From Carbonactinospora thermoautotrophica (lineage in GTDB: Bacteria > Actinomycetota > Actinomycetes > Streptomycetales > Carbonactinosporaceae): a DNA stretch of 64,000 bases. The notes under the pieces were generated by a model that had not been told where the DNA came from, made no database searches, and saw nothing but the letters and a program-made list of their open reading frames with translations. The stretch is taken from the NCBI RefSeq assembly GCF_001543895.1, contig NZ_JYIJ01000014.1, positions 186,001 through 250,000 on the forward strand. Direction: 5' to 3'. Shown here piece after piece: positions 43,609 to 52,032 of the stretch. Each line of letters starts with the position of its first letter. The stretch's first letter is position 1. Position numbers and translations under genes: made by a program.

Positions 43609-43884
43609 TCATCGACGGACAAATCCGAATTTTGACGGATAGATCCGACAGGTAGAGCCGCGCCGTCCGCGTCCGAGCCTGGGCGCCGGGGCCGGCCGTT
43701 GGCGGGCTCGCCCGGCCCCGCGTCCCGGGCGGAACACGTACCGCTGCCGGGTCGCGCCGGGTCCCTCCGGCATGGGCCGGGGGGAACGCCACCCCACGAG
43801 ATCGCCCGGCTCTTCGGCGAAGCCGCGCAGGTGGACCTGGCGGATGACGGCTTCTCGCCACTGCGGCTTGTGCTGTCCGCTCAT
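43609..43884 (-). CDS. Uncertain small ORF upstream of the debranching gene
   Basis: 91 codons from an ATG with AAGGGG just upstream. The first 50 residues look coding (MSGQHKPQWREAVIRQVHLR, GFAEEPGDLVGWRSPRPMPE); the rest becomes Arg/Pro-rich and overlaps the operator repeats, so the true gene may be shorter or broken. No family recognised. A palindrome sits directly before the start. Confidence 0.3.
   Translation of the reverse strand: MSGQHKPQWREAVIRQVHLRGFAEEPGDLVGWRSPRPMPEGPGATRQRYVFRPGRGAGRARQRPAPAPRLGRGRRGSTCRIYPSKFGFVRR
43614..43648. promoter_or_regulatory. Two direct repeats, candidate operators of the debranching gene
   Basis: GACGGACAAATCCGA (43614-43628) and GACGGATAGATCCGA (43634-43648): 13 of 15 bases identical and exactly 20 bases apart, placing them on the same DNA face. 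The second also contains a palindrome, CGGAT ag ATCCG. Confidence 0.55.
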
Positions 43885-43898
43885 CGGCCCCTTGCTCG

Positions 43899-43912
43899 TT
43901 TGATCGTTCAAA
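43899..43912. promoter_or_regulatory. Palindrome TTTGATCGTTCAAA, site 1
   Basis: Perfect 5-base arms around TCGT, 15 bases upstream of the small ORF start; related to the site at 44047. Confidence 0.45.
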
Positions 43913-44046
43913 GGCGCGTGGCACCAGACCTTGGCGCAGGCTGGCAGGTGTTGTCAACTCCGGGGGGAGGCGTCGGCTCGGCCCGGTCGCCGTGATCGGC
44001 CTCTTGGCGGCTCTCTGCCGCGTGTTTCCCTTTTGTCACCGTCGAA

Positions 44047-44060
44047 TTTGAACGTTCAAC
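44047..44060. promoter_or_regulatory. Palindrome TTTGAACGTTCAAC, site 2
   Basis: Contains the perfect 12-base palindrome TTGAACGTTCAA; same half-sites as site 1 and 148 bases away. Fits a TetR-type repressor; the repressor is not identified. Confidence 0.45.
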
Positions 44061-44257
44061 CCTGCTCTTCGATTTCAAGCCTGCCCCTCGACCCGCCGCG
44101 ATCACCGTCGGCCAGGACGAGGACGTGAAGCTCGGCCAGAGGCCGAGACGCACAGCCGCGGCGGATGCTGGCCGGCGTGCCTGGCCGCGGTTCTCCAGCA
44201 GTAAGGCCACGGGTCTGAGAAGCCCAGGACAGGAGCCGGGCGCCGCATGGTCGAGGC

Positions 44258-44707
44258 TCACGGGCGGTGGCCCAGGAGGCGTACCAGCTCGCGGGTGTCG
44301 GGCTCCACGGCCGCCCGGTTCAGTTCCAGGGCGAGGGTCTTCCGGAAGTACGGGGTCGCCTCGGTGACGAGGTCCCGCCCGGCCTGGGTGATCCGGCAGA
44401 AGACGCCGCGCCGGTCCTTCTCGCAGATGCAGCGTTCGCACAGCTCGAGCCGTTCGAGGCGGGCGACCAGGCGGCTGACCGAGCTCTGGTTGAGGGCGAC
44501 CGCGTCCGCGAGGGCCTGCATGCGCAGGGTGCCGTCGTCGGTGGCCGCGAGGGTGCGGAGCGCGTTGAACTCCGAGAGGGAGACGCCGTACCGGCGCTGC
44601 AGGGCCTTGTCGAGCGCGTCGGAGATGCGGGCGTGCAGCCGGGTGAGGGTCCACCAGGTCGCGAGCGTGGCCTCGTCGACGGCGATCTCCTCGGTTTTCC
44701 CTCTCAT
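44258..44707 (-). CDS. MarR-family regulator divergent from MFS exporter
   Basis: 149 residues from the ATG at 44707 (GAGGTGA upstream). Winged helix with LRMQALADAVALNQSSVSRL (recognition helix) and CEKDRRGVFCRITQAGRDLV (wing). Three Cys in ELCERCICEKD are unusual and could sense oxidants or metals. It is divergent from the MFS gene, the classic arrangement of a drug-efflux repressor. Candidate operators lie between them. Confidence 0.87.
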   Translation of the reverse strand: MRGKTEEIAVDEATLATWWTLTRLHARISDALDKALQRRYGVSLSEFNALRTLAATDDGTLRMQALADAVALNQSSVSRLVARLERLELCERCICEKDRRGVFCRITQAGRDLVTEATPYFRKTLALELNRAAVEPDTRELVRLLGHRP

Positions 44708-44763
44708 CGCGTCACCTCGTCCTGTCTTCTTGACATCCCGACCCGTGCTCACGCAATCTTGTA

Positions 44764-44787
44764 GCAAGTTAGTTGCATGTGCATGCA
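44764..44787. promoter_or_regulatory. Candidate MarR operators before the MFS gene
   Basis: GCAA gttag TTGC (44764-44776) overlaps TGCATGTGCATGCA (44774-44787), in an AT-rich 124-base divergent region. Both have the symmetry of MarR sites. Confidence 0.5.
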
Positions 44788-44831
44788 TTTTTTAAACTCG
44801 TACCATTCTTTCAATCTACTGGGGAGAAGAC

Positions 44832-46031
44832 ATGCCCGCCGCGCTCGTGGCACTCATGATCTGTGTCTTCGCCATCGGGACGACCGAGTACGTCATCGCG
44901 GGGATTCTCCCGGAGGTGGCGGCCGACTTAGGGGTTTCCGTCCCAGCCGCCGGGCAGCTCGTCACGGCGTACGCGCTCACCATCGTGGTCGGGGGTCCTG
45001 TCCTGACCGCGCTCACGGTGCGCCGGCCGCGCAAGGGGCTGCTGCTGGCACTGATGGCGCTCTTCCTCGCCGGGACGGTCCTGTCCGCGGTCGCCCCGAG
45101 CTACGAGGCGCTGCTCGGCGGCCGGATCGTGTCGGCGCTCACGCACGGCACGTTCTTCGCCGTGACGACCGTGGTGGCGACCTCGATGGTGCCGCCGGAC
45201 CGGGCCGCGTCCGCCATCGCGATGGTGGCGGCAGGGCTGAACCTGGCCACCATCCTGGGCGTGCCGCTCGGCACGTACATCGGTCAGCAGTTCGGGTGGC
45301 GCGCGACGTTCGTCGTCATCGCCGCGCTGGGCGCCGTGGGGGCGGCCGGGGTGGCCGCGCTGCTGCCCCGGTCCGAGGCCGGTTCCGGCGGCGTCCTGCG
45401 TGCCGAGCTGGCGGTGTTCCGGCGGCGCGGGGTCCAACTCGCGCTGGCGATGACCGTCTTCGGGTACGCCGGGGTCTTCACCTGCTTGACGTACATCGCG
45501 CCGCTGCTCACCGAGGTCACCGGGTTCAGCGGGCAGGCGGTCAGCGTCCTGCTCACCCTGTTCGGCGTCGGCGCTTTGGTGGGCAACCTGGTGGCCGGGC
45601 GGCTGGCCGACCGGGCGCCGATGACGAGCCTGGCCGGCGTCCTGGCCGCGCTCGCCGTGGTCTTGCTGCTGTTCCCGCTCGCCGCCGGGTCCAAGGTCGC
45701 GGCCGTGGTCGCCGTCGTCGCCTTCGGGGTCACCGCGTTCGCCACCGTCCCCGGGTTGCAGAGCCGGGTGATCGCGCAGGCCGAGGGCGCGCCCACCCTG
45801 GCCGCTTCCACCAACATCTCCGCTTTCCAGCTCGCCAACGCCCTCGGCGCGGCCATCGGCGGCTGGATCGTGTCGGACTTCGGGCTGACTCGGACCGGTC
45901 CTGTCGGGGCGCTGCTGGCGCTGGTCGGCCTGCTGATCACCGGCTACGCGATCGCGCACGACCGCCGGGTCGCGCGGACGACCGGGCAGGGCGGCCCGAC
46001 AGAGCAGGTGAGCCAACCGGTGGGCGCCTGA
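44832..46031 (+). CDS. MFS efflux transporter (AraJ/CmlA-like DHA1 family)
   Basis: 399 residues with about 12 membrane segments. Begins LVALMICVFAIGTTEYVIAG, the signature of this group; loop 2-3 carries LTVRRPRKGLLLALM, and TM5 GLNLATILGVPLGTYIGQQF is the antiporter motif C region. Proton-driven export of sugars, chloramphenicol-like drugs or a pathway product from the cell. ATG with GGGGAGAA upstream. Regulated by the divergent MarR. Because the cyclitol cluster starts 1.2 kb downstream on the same strand, it may export that product. Confidence 0.87.
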   Translation: MPAALVALMICVFAIGTTEYVIAGILPEVAADLGVSVPAAGQLVTAYALTIVVGGPVLTALTVRRPRKGLLLALMALFLAGTVLSAVAPSYEALLGGRIVSALTHGTFFAVTTVVATSMVPPDRAASAIAMVAAGLNLATILGVPLGTYIGQQFGWRATFVVIAALGAVGAAGVAALLPRSEAGSGGVLRAELAVFRRRGVQLALAMTVFGYAGVFTCLTYIAPLLTEVTGFSGQAVSVLLTLFGVGALVGNLVAGRLADRAPMTSLAGVLAALAVVLLLFPLAAGSKVAAVVAVVAFGVTAFATVPGLQSRVIAQAEGAPTLAASTNISAFQLANALGAAIGGWIVSDFGLTRTGPVGALLALVGLLITGYAIAHDRRVARTTGQGGPTEQVSQPVGA

Positions 46032-46095
46032 AGCGGCGACGAAGCGGAAGCCCGGCCTTCGGAGAAAAGACGAGACGAGAGGAGACGAAGAGCTC

Positions 46096-47004
46096 ATGCG
46101 AGCGGTACAGATCGAGCGACACGGCGGGCCGGAGGTCCTGCACCTGCGAAAGATCCCGGACCCGGCCGCCGGGCCCGGCGAGATCCTGGTCCGCGCCGAG
46201 GCCACCAGCATCAACCCGGTCGACGTGAAGACCCGCGCCGGGGTGGACCGGCCCAACCCCGCGATCGGGTTTCCCATGACGCTCGGCTGGGACCTGGCCG
46301 GCACGGTGGAAGCGGTCGGCGACGGGGTCACCCGGTTCCGGCCGGGGGACCGGGTGGTGGCCATGTCAGCCCAGATCGCCACCGGCCTGGGCACCTGGGC
46401 GGACCTGGTGGCCCTGCCCGAATCCCTGGCCGCCCACGCCCCGGAAACCGTGCCCCCGGTGGAGGCGGCGTGCCTGCCGCTGGCGGGACTGACCGCGGTC
46501 CAAGCGCTGGAGCCGCTACGGCTGAAGGAAGGGCAGCGGCTGCTGGTGATCGGAGCGGCTGGTGCCGTCGGCGGCCTCGCGGTCCAGCTCGCCGCGGCCT
46601 CCGGCGTCGCGGTGACGGGCCTGGTCTCCCGTCCCGGACACGTTCAGGCCGTGCTGGAACTGGGGGCCGAGGAGGCGACCCACGAGCCGGAGAGGCTGCC
46701 GGCGGGCGGGTTCGACGCGGTGCTGGACACCGCCGGGTTCGCCCAGCCGGATGCGGTGGCGGACGGCGGCCGGTACGTCAGCATCGTGCCCGGCAGCCTG
46801 CCCGGGTTCGACGGCCGGCCGGTGGACGCGCGCATGAACTTCGTCGAGCAAAGCGGCGAGCAGCTCGGCGAGCTCGCCCGCCTGGTGGAAGCCGGAGACC
46901 TGCGCCTGCGGGTGGCGGCCACGCTTCGGATCGACCAGATCCGGGCGGCCCACGAGCTGTTCGAACGGGGTGGCCACCTCGGCAAGATCTGCCTGACGTT
47001 CTGA
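46096..47004 (+). CDS. MDR-family NADP-dependent quinone oxidoreductase
   Basis: 302 residues. Zinc-free medium-chain reductase: MRAVQIERHGGPEVLHLRKI, EATSINPVDVKTRAGV, LGWDLAGTVEAVGDGV, NADPH loop LLVIGAAGAVGGLAVQLAAA and end GGHLGKICLTF. No catalytic zinc ligands (NPVDVK in place of CGTD), so it reduces quinones or enones. It lies 64 bases after the MFS gene and is probably co-transcribed with it under MarR control. Confidence 0.87.
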   Translation: MRAVQIERHGGPEVLHLRKIPDPAAGPGEILVRAEATSINPVDVKTRAGVDRPNPAIGFPMTLGWDLAGTVEAVGDGVTRFRPGDRVVAMSAQIATGLGTWADLVALPESLAAHAPETVPPVEAACLPLAGLTAVQALEPLRLKEGQRLLVIGAAGAVGGLAVQLAAASGVAVTGLVSRPGHVQAVLELGAEEATHEPERLPAGGFDAVLDTAGFAQPDAVADGGRYVSIVPGSLPGFDGRPVDARMNFVEQSGEQLGELARLVEAGDLRLRVAATLRIDQIRAAHELFERGGHLGKICLTF

Positions 47005-47065
47005 CCCGTACACCACCGGGGGCCGCGGCCGGAGCGCTTGCGGCCCCCGGCGCTGTTAACAAGAT

Positions 47066-47080
47066 ATTTTCACAGAAAAT
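47066..47080. promoter_or_regulatory. AT-rich inverted repeat upstream of the cyclitol operon
   Basis: ATTTTC aca GAAAAT within a 45-base AT-rich island (47058-47106), about 165 bases before the cyclase start. The likely promoter or operator region of the operon; it could also end the upstream transcript. Confidence 0.45.
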
Positions 47081-47240
47081 GTATGTGCATCATTGAAAAA
47101 TAGAAGCTTCCCCCCTACGTTGAAGAACGGATCCAGGGACGTGATCCACCCGGGCGAAGACGCCCCGCCCGGGAGACCTGCCCCTTCCGGTGTCCCGCGA
47201 CGGAGGGGTCCACCTAACTTGCGACTCTGGGGGGATTTCC

Positions 47241-48458
47241 TTGAGGAACCAGTTATCGGCCGCAGCTTCCCTGGCGTCTGCGGCGCCCCGCATCGGCCTC
47301 CACCGCTCAACCGGCCCGAGCAGGGCCTGGGAGATCCGCACGGTCAAGCCCGTCACCTACACCGTGCGCCTGGTCGACGACCTCTTCGGCCTGAACTCGA
47401 CCGACCTCGTGAAGGCGGGCCAGACCCGGCGCGTCTCCCGGATCCGACGTTTCGTCGTCCTCGACGCCGAGGTCGACTGGTATCACGGTGACCGGATCCG
47501 CAAGTACTTCGACCACCACAACGTGGAGACACGCTTCTGCGTGATCCGCGTCAACGAGCAGCTCAAGACCGTCGACACCCTGCTCGACGTGTGCCGCCAG
47601 CTCGACGAGTTCGGCATCAACCGCCGGGTGGAGCCGATCATCGCGATCGGCGGGGGCGTGCTCTGCGACGTGGTCGGCCTGCTCGCCAGCCTGTACCGCC
47701 GCGGCACCCCGTACGTCCGCGTCCCGACGACGCTCGTCGGGCTCGTCGACGCCGGCATCGGGGCGAAGACCGGCGTCAACTTCGGCGAGCACAAGAACCG
47801 GCTCGGCACGTACTTCCCGTCCAGCCACACGCTGCTCGACCGCTCGTTCCTGGCCACGCTCGACAGCCGACACATCAGCAACGGCCTGGCGGAGATCCTC
47901 AAGATCGGACTCATCAAGGACCTGCGCCTCTTCGAGCTGCTCGAGCAGCACGGTTCAGAGCTGATCGAGACACGCCTGCAGGCGGGCAACGCGCTGGACG
48001 CCGTCGCCGTCGAGGTCCTCGACCGCGCCATCCAGGGGATGCTCGAGGAACTGCAGCCCAACCTGTGGGAGCACAAGCTCGAGCGGCTCGTGGACTACGG
48101 GCACAGCTTCAGCCCGCTGATCGAGATGCGTGCCCTGCCCGAACTGCTGCACGGCGAGGCCGTGACCGTCGACATGGCGCTCACCACCTGCCTCGCCCGG
48201 CGACGCGGCCTGGTGAGCCGCCGGGACCAGGACCGGATCTTCGCGACCATGCGCGCCCTGCGCCTGCCGCTGTGGCACCCCGTGTGCGAGCCGGCGACTC
48301 TCATCGCGGCGCTGCGTGACACGGTCCGACACCGGGACGGTCTGCAGCGCATCCCGCTTCCCCTCGGCATTGGGCAGGCGTACTTCGCCAACGACGTCAC
48401 CGACGACGAGATCGCCCAGGCCTGCGACGACGTGCGCGAGGAGGTGTGCCGAGCATGA
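47241..48458 (+). CDS. Sugar phosphate cyclase, 2-epi-5-epi-valiolone synthase type
   Basis: 405 residues from TTG 47241, with GGGGGG six bases upstream (an in-frame GTG at 47190 is possible). Dehydroquinate synthase fold: AIGGGVLCDVVGLLASLYRR, TPYVRVPTTLVGLVDAGIGA, KTGVNFGEHKNRLGTYFPS, zinc ligands Glu in NGLAEILKIGLIKD, His in VDYGHSFSP and His in LLHGEAV. The N-terminal PVTYTVRLVDDLFGLNSTDL and the end RHRDGLQRIPLPLGIG closely follow AcbC/ValA-type 2-epi-5-epi-valiolone synthases. Expected reaction: sedoheptulose 7-phosphate to a C7 cyclitol, with NAD and Zn. First gene of a seven-gene operon; overlaps the next gene by ATGA. Confidence 0.88.
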   Translation: MRNQLSAAASLASAAPRIGLHRSTGPSRAWEIRTVKPVTYTVRLVDDLFGLNSTDLVKAGQTRRVSRIRRFVVLDAEVDWYHGDRIRKYFDHHNVETRFCVIRVNEQLKTVDTLLDVCRQLDEFGINRRVEPIIAIGGGVLCDVVGLLASLYRRGTPYVRVPTTLVGLVDAGIGAKTGVNFGEHKNRLGTYFPSSHTLLDRSFLATLDSRHISNGLAEILKIGLIKDLRLFELLEQHGSELIETRLQAGNALDAVAVEVLDRAIQGMLEELQPNLWEHKLERLVDYGHSFSPLIEMRALPELLHGEAVTVDMALTTCLARRRGLVSRRDQDRIFATMRALRLPLWHPVCEPATLIAALRDTVRHRDGLQRIPLPLGIGQAYFANDVTDDEIAQACDDVREEVCRA

Positions 48459-49195
48459 CCGAGCACTTCGTCTGGAGCACCATCGACACCCCGAGCGAGG
48501 TATACGGCGTGCACGGCGCGGAGGGCCTCACCTACTGGAAGTGCCTGGCCCGCCGCGACGGCTTGGCCGGGCCCTGGGAAGCGGTCGAGTGGGCCAGCGT
48601 GCCGCCCGGCGGGGTCAGCGGCGAGCACCTGCACACCCGCACCGAGGAGGTGTACTTCATCCTCTCCGGCCGGGGGGAGATCCTCCTCAACGGCGAACCG
48701 CGCCCCGTGTCCCCTGGCGACGTCGTGCTCACCGGCGTGGGATCGCGTCACGGGCTGCACAACACCGGGGACGGCAACCTCGACTGGCTCGTGATCGAGA
48801 TCTCCAGCCCCCACACCGCCGCCGCCCTGTTCGGGCTCGACCATCACGCATCGGAGGAACGCATGTCGGGCGCCGCCGTGTACCCGCTGACCGCCAACGC
48901 CGAGATCGACCCCACCGGGATCCTGACAGGGCCGCTGCGCCGCATCCGGATGGCTGTCCTCAAGCCGCACGCGGCCGAAACCCTGACCAGCGACGACACC
49001 GAGCACACGGTGTTCGTGCTGCGGGGAAGCGGCACCGTCACGGTCGGTACGGCCCGGGCCGAGCTGCGCCCGGGGGTCGCCGTGACCCTGCCGCTCGGCG
49101 CGAAGGGGGAGTTCACCGCAGGCGCGGACGGCCTGGAGTTCTTCCACACGGAACTCGCCGTGTCCATCGGCTCCGGAAAGGCGGACGCGGCATGA
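48455..49195 (+). CDS. Bicupin protein of the cyclitol operon
   Basis: 246 residues, start overlapping the cyclase stop, GGAGGTG upstream. Two cupin barrels. The first has metal motif 1 GEHLHTRTEEVYFILSGRGE (His, His, Glu) and motif 2 GSRHGLHNTGDGNLDWLV. The second (about 155-240) has HTVFVLRGSGTVTVGTARAE and GAKGEFTAGADGLEFFHTEL but few metal ligands. The first barrel is likely catalytic, an isomerase, dehydratase or dioxygenase acting on a cyclitol or keto intermediate; the second may be structural. Confidence 0.8.
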   Translation: MTEHFVWSTIDTPSEVYGVHGAEGLTYWKCLARRDGLAGPWEAVEWASVPPGGVSGEHLHTRTEEVYFILSGRGEILLNGEPRPVSPGDVVLTGVGSRHGLHNTGDGNLDWLVIEISSPHTAAALFGLDHHASEERMSGAAVYPLTANAEIDPTGILTGPLRRIRMAVLKPHAAETLTSDDTEHTVFVLRGSGTVTVGTARAELRPGVAVTLPLGAKGEFTAGADGLEFFHTELAVSIGSGKADAA

Positions 49196-49635
49196 TCGTC
49201 ACCCGTACCGGTCTCACCCCGGACCTGGCCGAAGCCTGGGACGACAGCCGGCACCCGATGGCGCGCGACAGCCTGCAGGTCGCCGCCGAGGGCGTCCGCG
49301 CGGCCAGCCGCTGCCTGGCCCGCCGGGGCATGCTGCACAGCGAGTGCGAGGCGTTCGACCTCATCCACCTGCGGGCCGGCGCCCGCCGTGGCCCACGCGG
49401 CCGGGAAGGGATCGAGGAAGCCTGGTATGTCCTGGCCGGTGAGGGGTACGTCGAGGCACCCGCCGGGTCGGTCTCGGTCCGGGCCGGCGACCTGGTTCTC
49501 CGCCCGTACCGCGAACGCGCGGAACTCCTCGCCGGGCCCGGCTCCCTCACCCTGCTCGCGCTGTCGGTGCTGCCCCGGGAGGTCACCCGGCGGCTGCCCA
49601 AGCGGGTGCCCGAGCTGTCGGAGGACCGGCCATGA
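49192..49635 (+). CDS. Second cupin-domain protein of the cyclitol operon
   Basis: 147 residues; ATGA overlap with the bicupin gene. One cupin barrel (about 50-135): FDLIHLRAGARRGPRGREGI, EEAWYVLAGEGYVEAPAGSV, RAGDLVLRPYRERAELLAGP. The usual metal His residues of motif 1 are missing, so it may bind substrate without a metal or serve as partner of the preceding bicupin. Overlap with the next gene keeps it in the coupled operon. Confidence 0.75.
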   Translation: MIVTRTGLTPDLAEAWDDSRHPMARDSLQVAAEGVRAASRCLARRGMLHSECEAFDLIHLRAGARRGPRGREGIEEAWYVLAGEGYVEAPAGSVSVRAGDLVLRPYRERAELLAGPGSLTLLALSVLPREVTRRLPKRVPELSEDRP

Positions 49636-50668
49636 CGTGGCCGCGCGGGCGCATGCGCGCCGCCGTGGTCGCCGCCCCCGGCCGGGTGGAACTGGCCGAG
49701 CTGCCGATCCCCGAGCCGCTGCCCGGCCACGCTCTGGTCCGGGTCGATCACGTGGGGGTCTGCGGTACCGACCTGGAACTGCTGCACGGCACCGCGGCGT
49801 ACGTGCGTGACGGCCGCGTCCGGTTCCCCCACGTGTTCGGGCACGAGTGGAGCGGGACGGTCGTTGCCGCCGAGGGAGATCCGGACGGGCCGGCACCGGG
49901 TGACCGGGTCGTCGGGCAGACGATGCTGGCGTGCCGGAGCTGCGCCAACTGCCAGCGTGGCCGGCGCAACCTTTGCCTGCGGCTACGCGAGGTCGGCCTG
50001 TATGGCCAGCAGGGCGCGGCCGCCGAGTACATCCGCATGCCGGTGGACAGCCTGGCCACGCTGCCGCCGGAGGTCACCAGCCTGGACGCCACCCTCGTGG
50101 AACCGGCCGTGACCGTCGTCGCCGCCCTGGGCACGGCCGGGGTGGGCGTCGGCGACCGGGTGGCGGTGGTGGGCACCGGCACCATCGGCCTGCTGGCCGT
50201 GCAGCTCGCGGCCCGCAGCGGCGGGCACGTGCACGCCGTCGGCGTCGACCCGGCCGGCCTGGAGCTGGCCGCCGCCCTCGGCGCGGAGACGACGTACCAG
50301 CCCGGCGCCGCGCCCCCGGACGCGTACGACGTGGTCGTCGAGGCATCGGGGGCCGCGGCCGGATTCGCGACCGCGCTGCGGCTGGCCGCCACCGGGGGCG
50401 GGTCGCGGCCGTGGGGGTGCCGACCGAGCCGGTGACCGGGTTCGACGCGGGCGACCTCGTGCTCCGGGGCGTGACCGTGTACGGCATCCGGCACGGCCTC
50501 GACCACTACGGCACGACCATACGGCTGCTCGCCGAGGGCGCCCTCGAGGCGAAACCCCTCATCCATGCCGTGCTGCCCCTCGAACGGGCCGCAGAAGCCT
50601 TCCACCTGCTCGAACACGGGCGAAACGGCGCCCCCAAGATCATCTTGTCCCTGCGGGAGGGAGCATGA
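49632..50668 (+). pseudogene. Zinc-dependent MDR dehydrogenase of the cyclitol operon, one-base frameshift
   Basis: ATGA overlap with the preceding cupin gene. Sorbitol dehydrogenase-like: catalytic zinc Cys in HVGVCGTDLELL and His-Glu in VFGHEWSG, structural zinc CRSCANCQRGRRNLC, Rossmann loop VAVVGTGTIGLLAVQ. At about 50399 the frame fails (ATGGGSRPWGC then stop at 50435), but the next frame continues exactly where expected: RVAAVGVPTEPVTGFDAGDL to IILSLREGA at 50668. One missing C (GGCCGGG written GGCGGG) restores a 345-residue enzyme. It would oxidise a ring hydroxyl of the cyclitol with NAD(P). Sequencing error or a real mutation must be separated. Confidence 0.8.
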
Positions 50669-51450
50669 ACCACGACCGGTTCGCCGTCGTGACCGGAGCC
50701 AGCTCCGGGATAGGCCGGGCCGTCGCCCTCGCCCTGGCCGCGCGCGGCCACCATGTGGCCGTCGGCTACCGGAACAACGCCGAAGGAGCCAAGCGCACCG
50801 CCGCCGAGGCGGAGCGGCACGGCGTCCGCGCCCTCACCTTCGCCGCCGACCTCGCCGACCCCCGGGCGGCGGCACGGGCCGTCGATACCGCGATCCGGCA
50901 CCTCTGGGGTGTCGACGTCCTCGTCAACAACGCGGGCGTCAACCGGCGCGCCGAGTTCGTCGAGGAGACCTTGGACGACTGGGAGCGCGTCCTGACCGTG
51001 GACCTCACCAGCCCCTTCGCCATCGCCCAGGTCGCGGCCCGGCACATGATCCGCCAGGGCCGGGGCGGGCGGATCGTCAACATCACCTCCGTCCACGAGC
51101 ACATCCCCATCCGGGGCGGCGCCGCCTACTGCGCCGCCAAGGGCGGGCTCGGCCTGCTCACCAAGGTGATGGCGCTGGAGCTGGCCCCGTACCGGATCAC
51201 CGTCAACGCCGTGGCTCCTGGGGAGACGGCGACCCCCATGAACGGGGTCCCCGAGGACCGGGACGCCGCGAGCATCGACCGGCCGGAGATCCCCGCCGGC
51301 CGGCCCGGACGCAGCGAGGAGGTCGCGGCCCTTGTCGCCCACCTCGCCGACCCCCAGGCCGCCTACACGACCGGGATCTCCGCCGTGGTCGACGGCGGGC
51401 TCTCCCTCATGGCGGCCATCCCCAACCAGGCCTACGCAGGCCGGCTGTGA
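50665..51450 (+). CDS. Short-chain dehydrogenase/reductase of the cyclitol operon
   Basis: 261 residues, ATGA overlap with the dehydrogenase. Classical SDR: VVTGASSGIGRAVALALAAR, VDVLVNNAGVNRRAEF, catalytic Ser in IVNITSVHEHIPIRG, Tyr and Lys in AAYCAAKGGLGLLTK, and PGETATPM. Resembles glucose 1-dehydrogenases. It probably reduces or oxidises a second position of the C7 ring. Arg in VGYRNNAEGAK suggests NADP preference. Confidence 0.87.
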   Translation: MNHDRFAVVTGASSGIGRAVALALAARGHHVAVGYRNNAEGAKRTAAEAERHGVRALTFAADLADPRAAARAVDTAIRHLWGVDVLVNNAGVNRRAEFVEETLDDWERVLTVDLTSPFAIAQVAARHMIRQGRGGRIVNITSVHEHIPIRGGAAYCAAKGGLGLLTKVMALELAPYRITVNAVAPGETATPMNGVPEDRDAASIDRPEIPAGRPGRSEEVAALVAHLADPQAAYTTGISAVVDGGLSLMAAIPNQAYAGRL

Positions 51451-51469
51451 CCGAACAGGACGGTGAGGC

Positions 51470-52011
51470 ATGACCATCGGCATTCCGACCGCGCGCAACG
51501 TGGACCACGTCGCGTACACCGTGCCGGACCTCGACCAGGCCGTGCGGTTCTTCGTCGACGTCCTCGGCGGTGAGCTGATCTACACCCTCGGACCGGTCGA
51601 GACCCGGACGGCGACTGGATGGCCCGTCAGCTCAACGTGCATCCCCGGGCGTGCACCCGTATCGCCATGCTGCGGCTCGGCCCCACGACGAACGTGGAAC
51701 TGTTCCAGTACGAGGCACCGGACCAGAACACCCGCATCCCGCTCAACTGCGACCACGGCGGTCACCACCTGGCGTTCTTCGTCGACGACGTGGACGCCGC
51801 GGTCGAGTACCTGCGCCGCCAGCAGGGCGTGCACGTCCTCGGCGACCCGCAGCACATCACCGAGGGTCCCATCGCCGGGGACCGCTGGGTCTACTTCCTC
51901 AGCCCCTGGGGCATGCAGCTCGAGGTCCTGAACATGCCCCCTGGGATGCCCTACGAGAAGGAGACCGAAGCCCGGCGCTACGGCCCCGAACCACGGTGGA
52001 CCAACCGCTGA
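51470..52011 (+). pseudogene. VOC-family protein resembling the CetB epimerase, one-base frameshift
   Basis: ATG with GGTGAGG upstream. The first frame, ARNVDHVAYTVPDLDQAVRF to YTLGPVETRTA, breaks near 51601; the next frame continues DWMARQLNVHPRACTRIAML to the stop at 52011. Adding one G (GAGGACCC for GAGACCC) gives about 180 residues. Metal ligands are kept: His in NVDHVAY, His in HGGHHLAFFV and Glu in MQLEVLNMP. In cetoniacytone biosynthesis the VOC protein CetB epimerises 2-epi-5-epi-valiolone, the product of the cyclase type seen at 47241. The same role is likely here; the match is from memory of that family and needs alignment. Confidence 0.75.
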
Positions 52012-52032
52012 GGCACCGGGAGGGGGGACACC

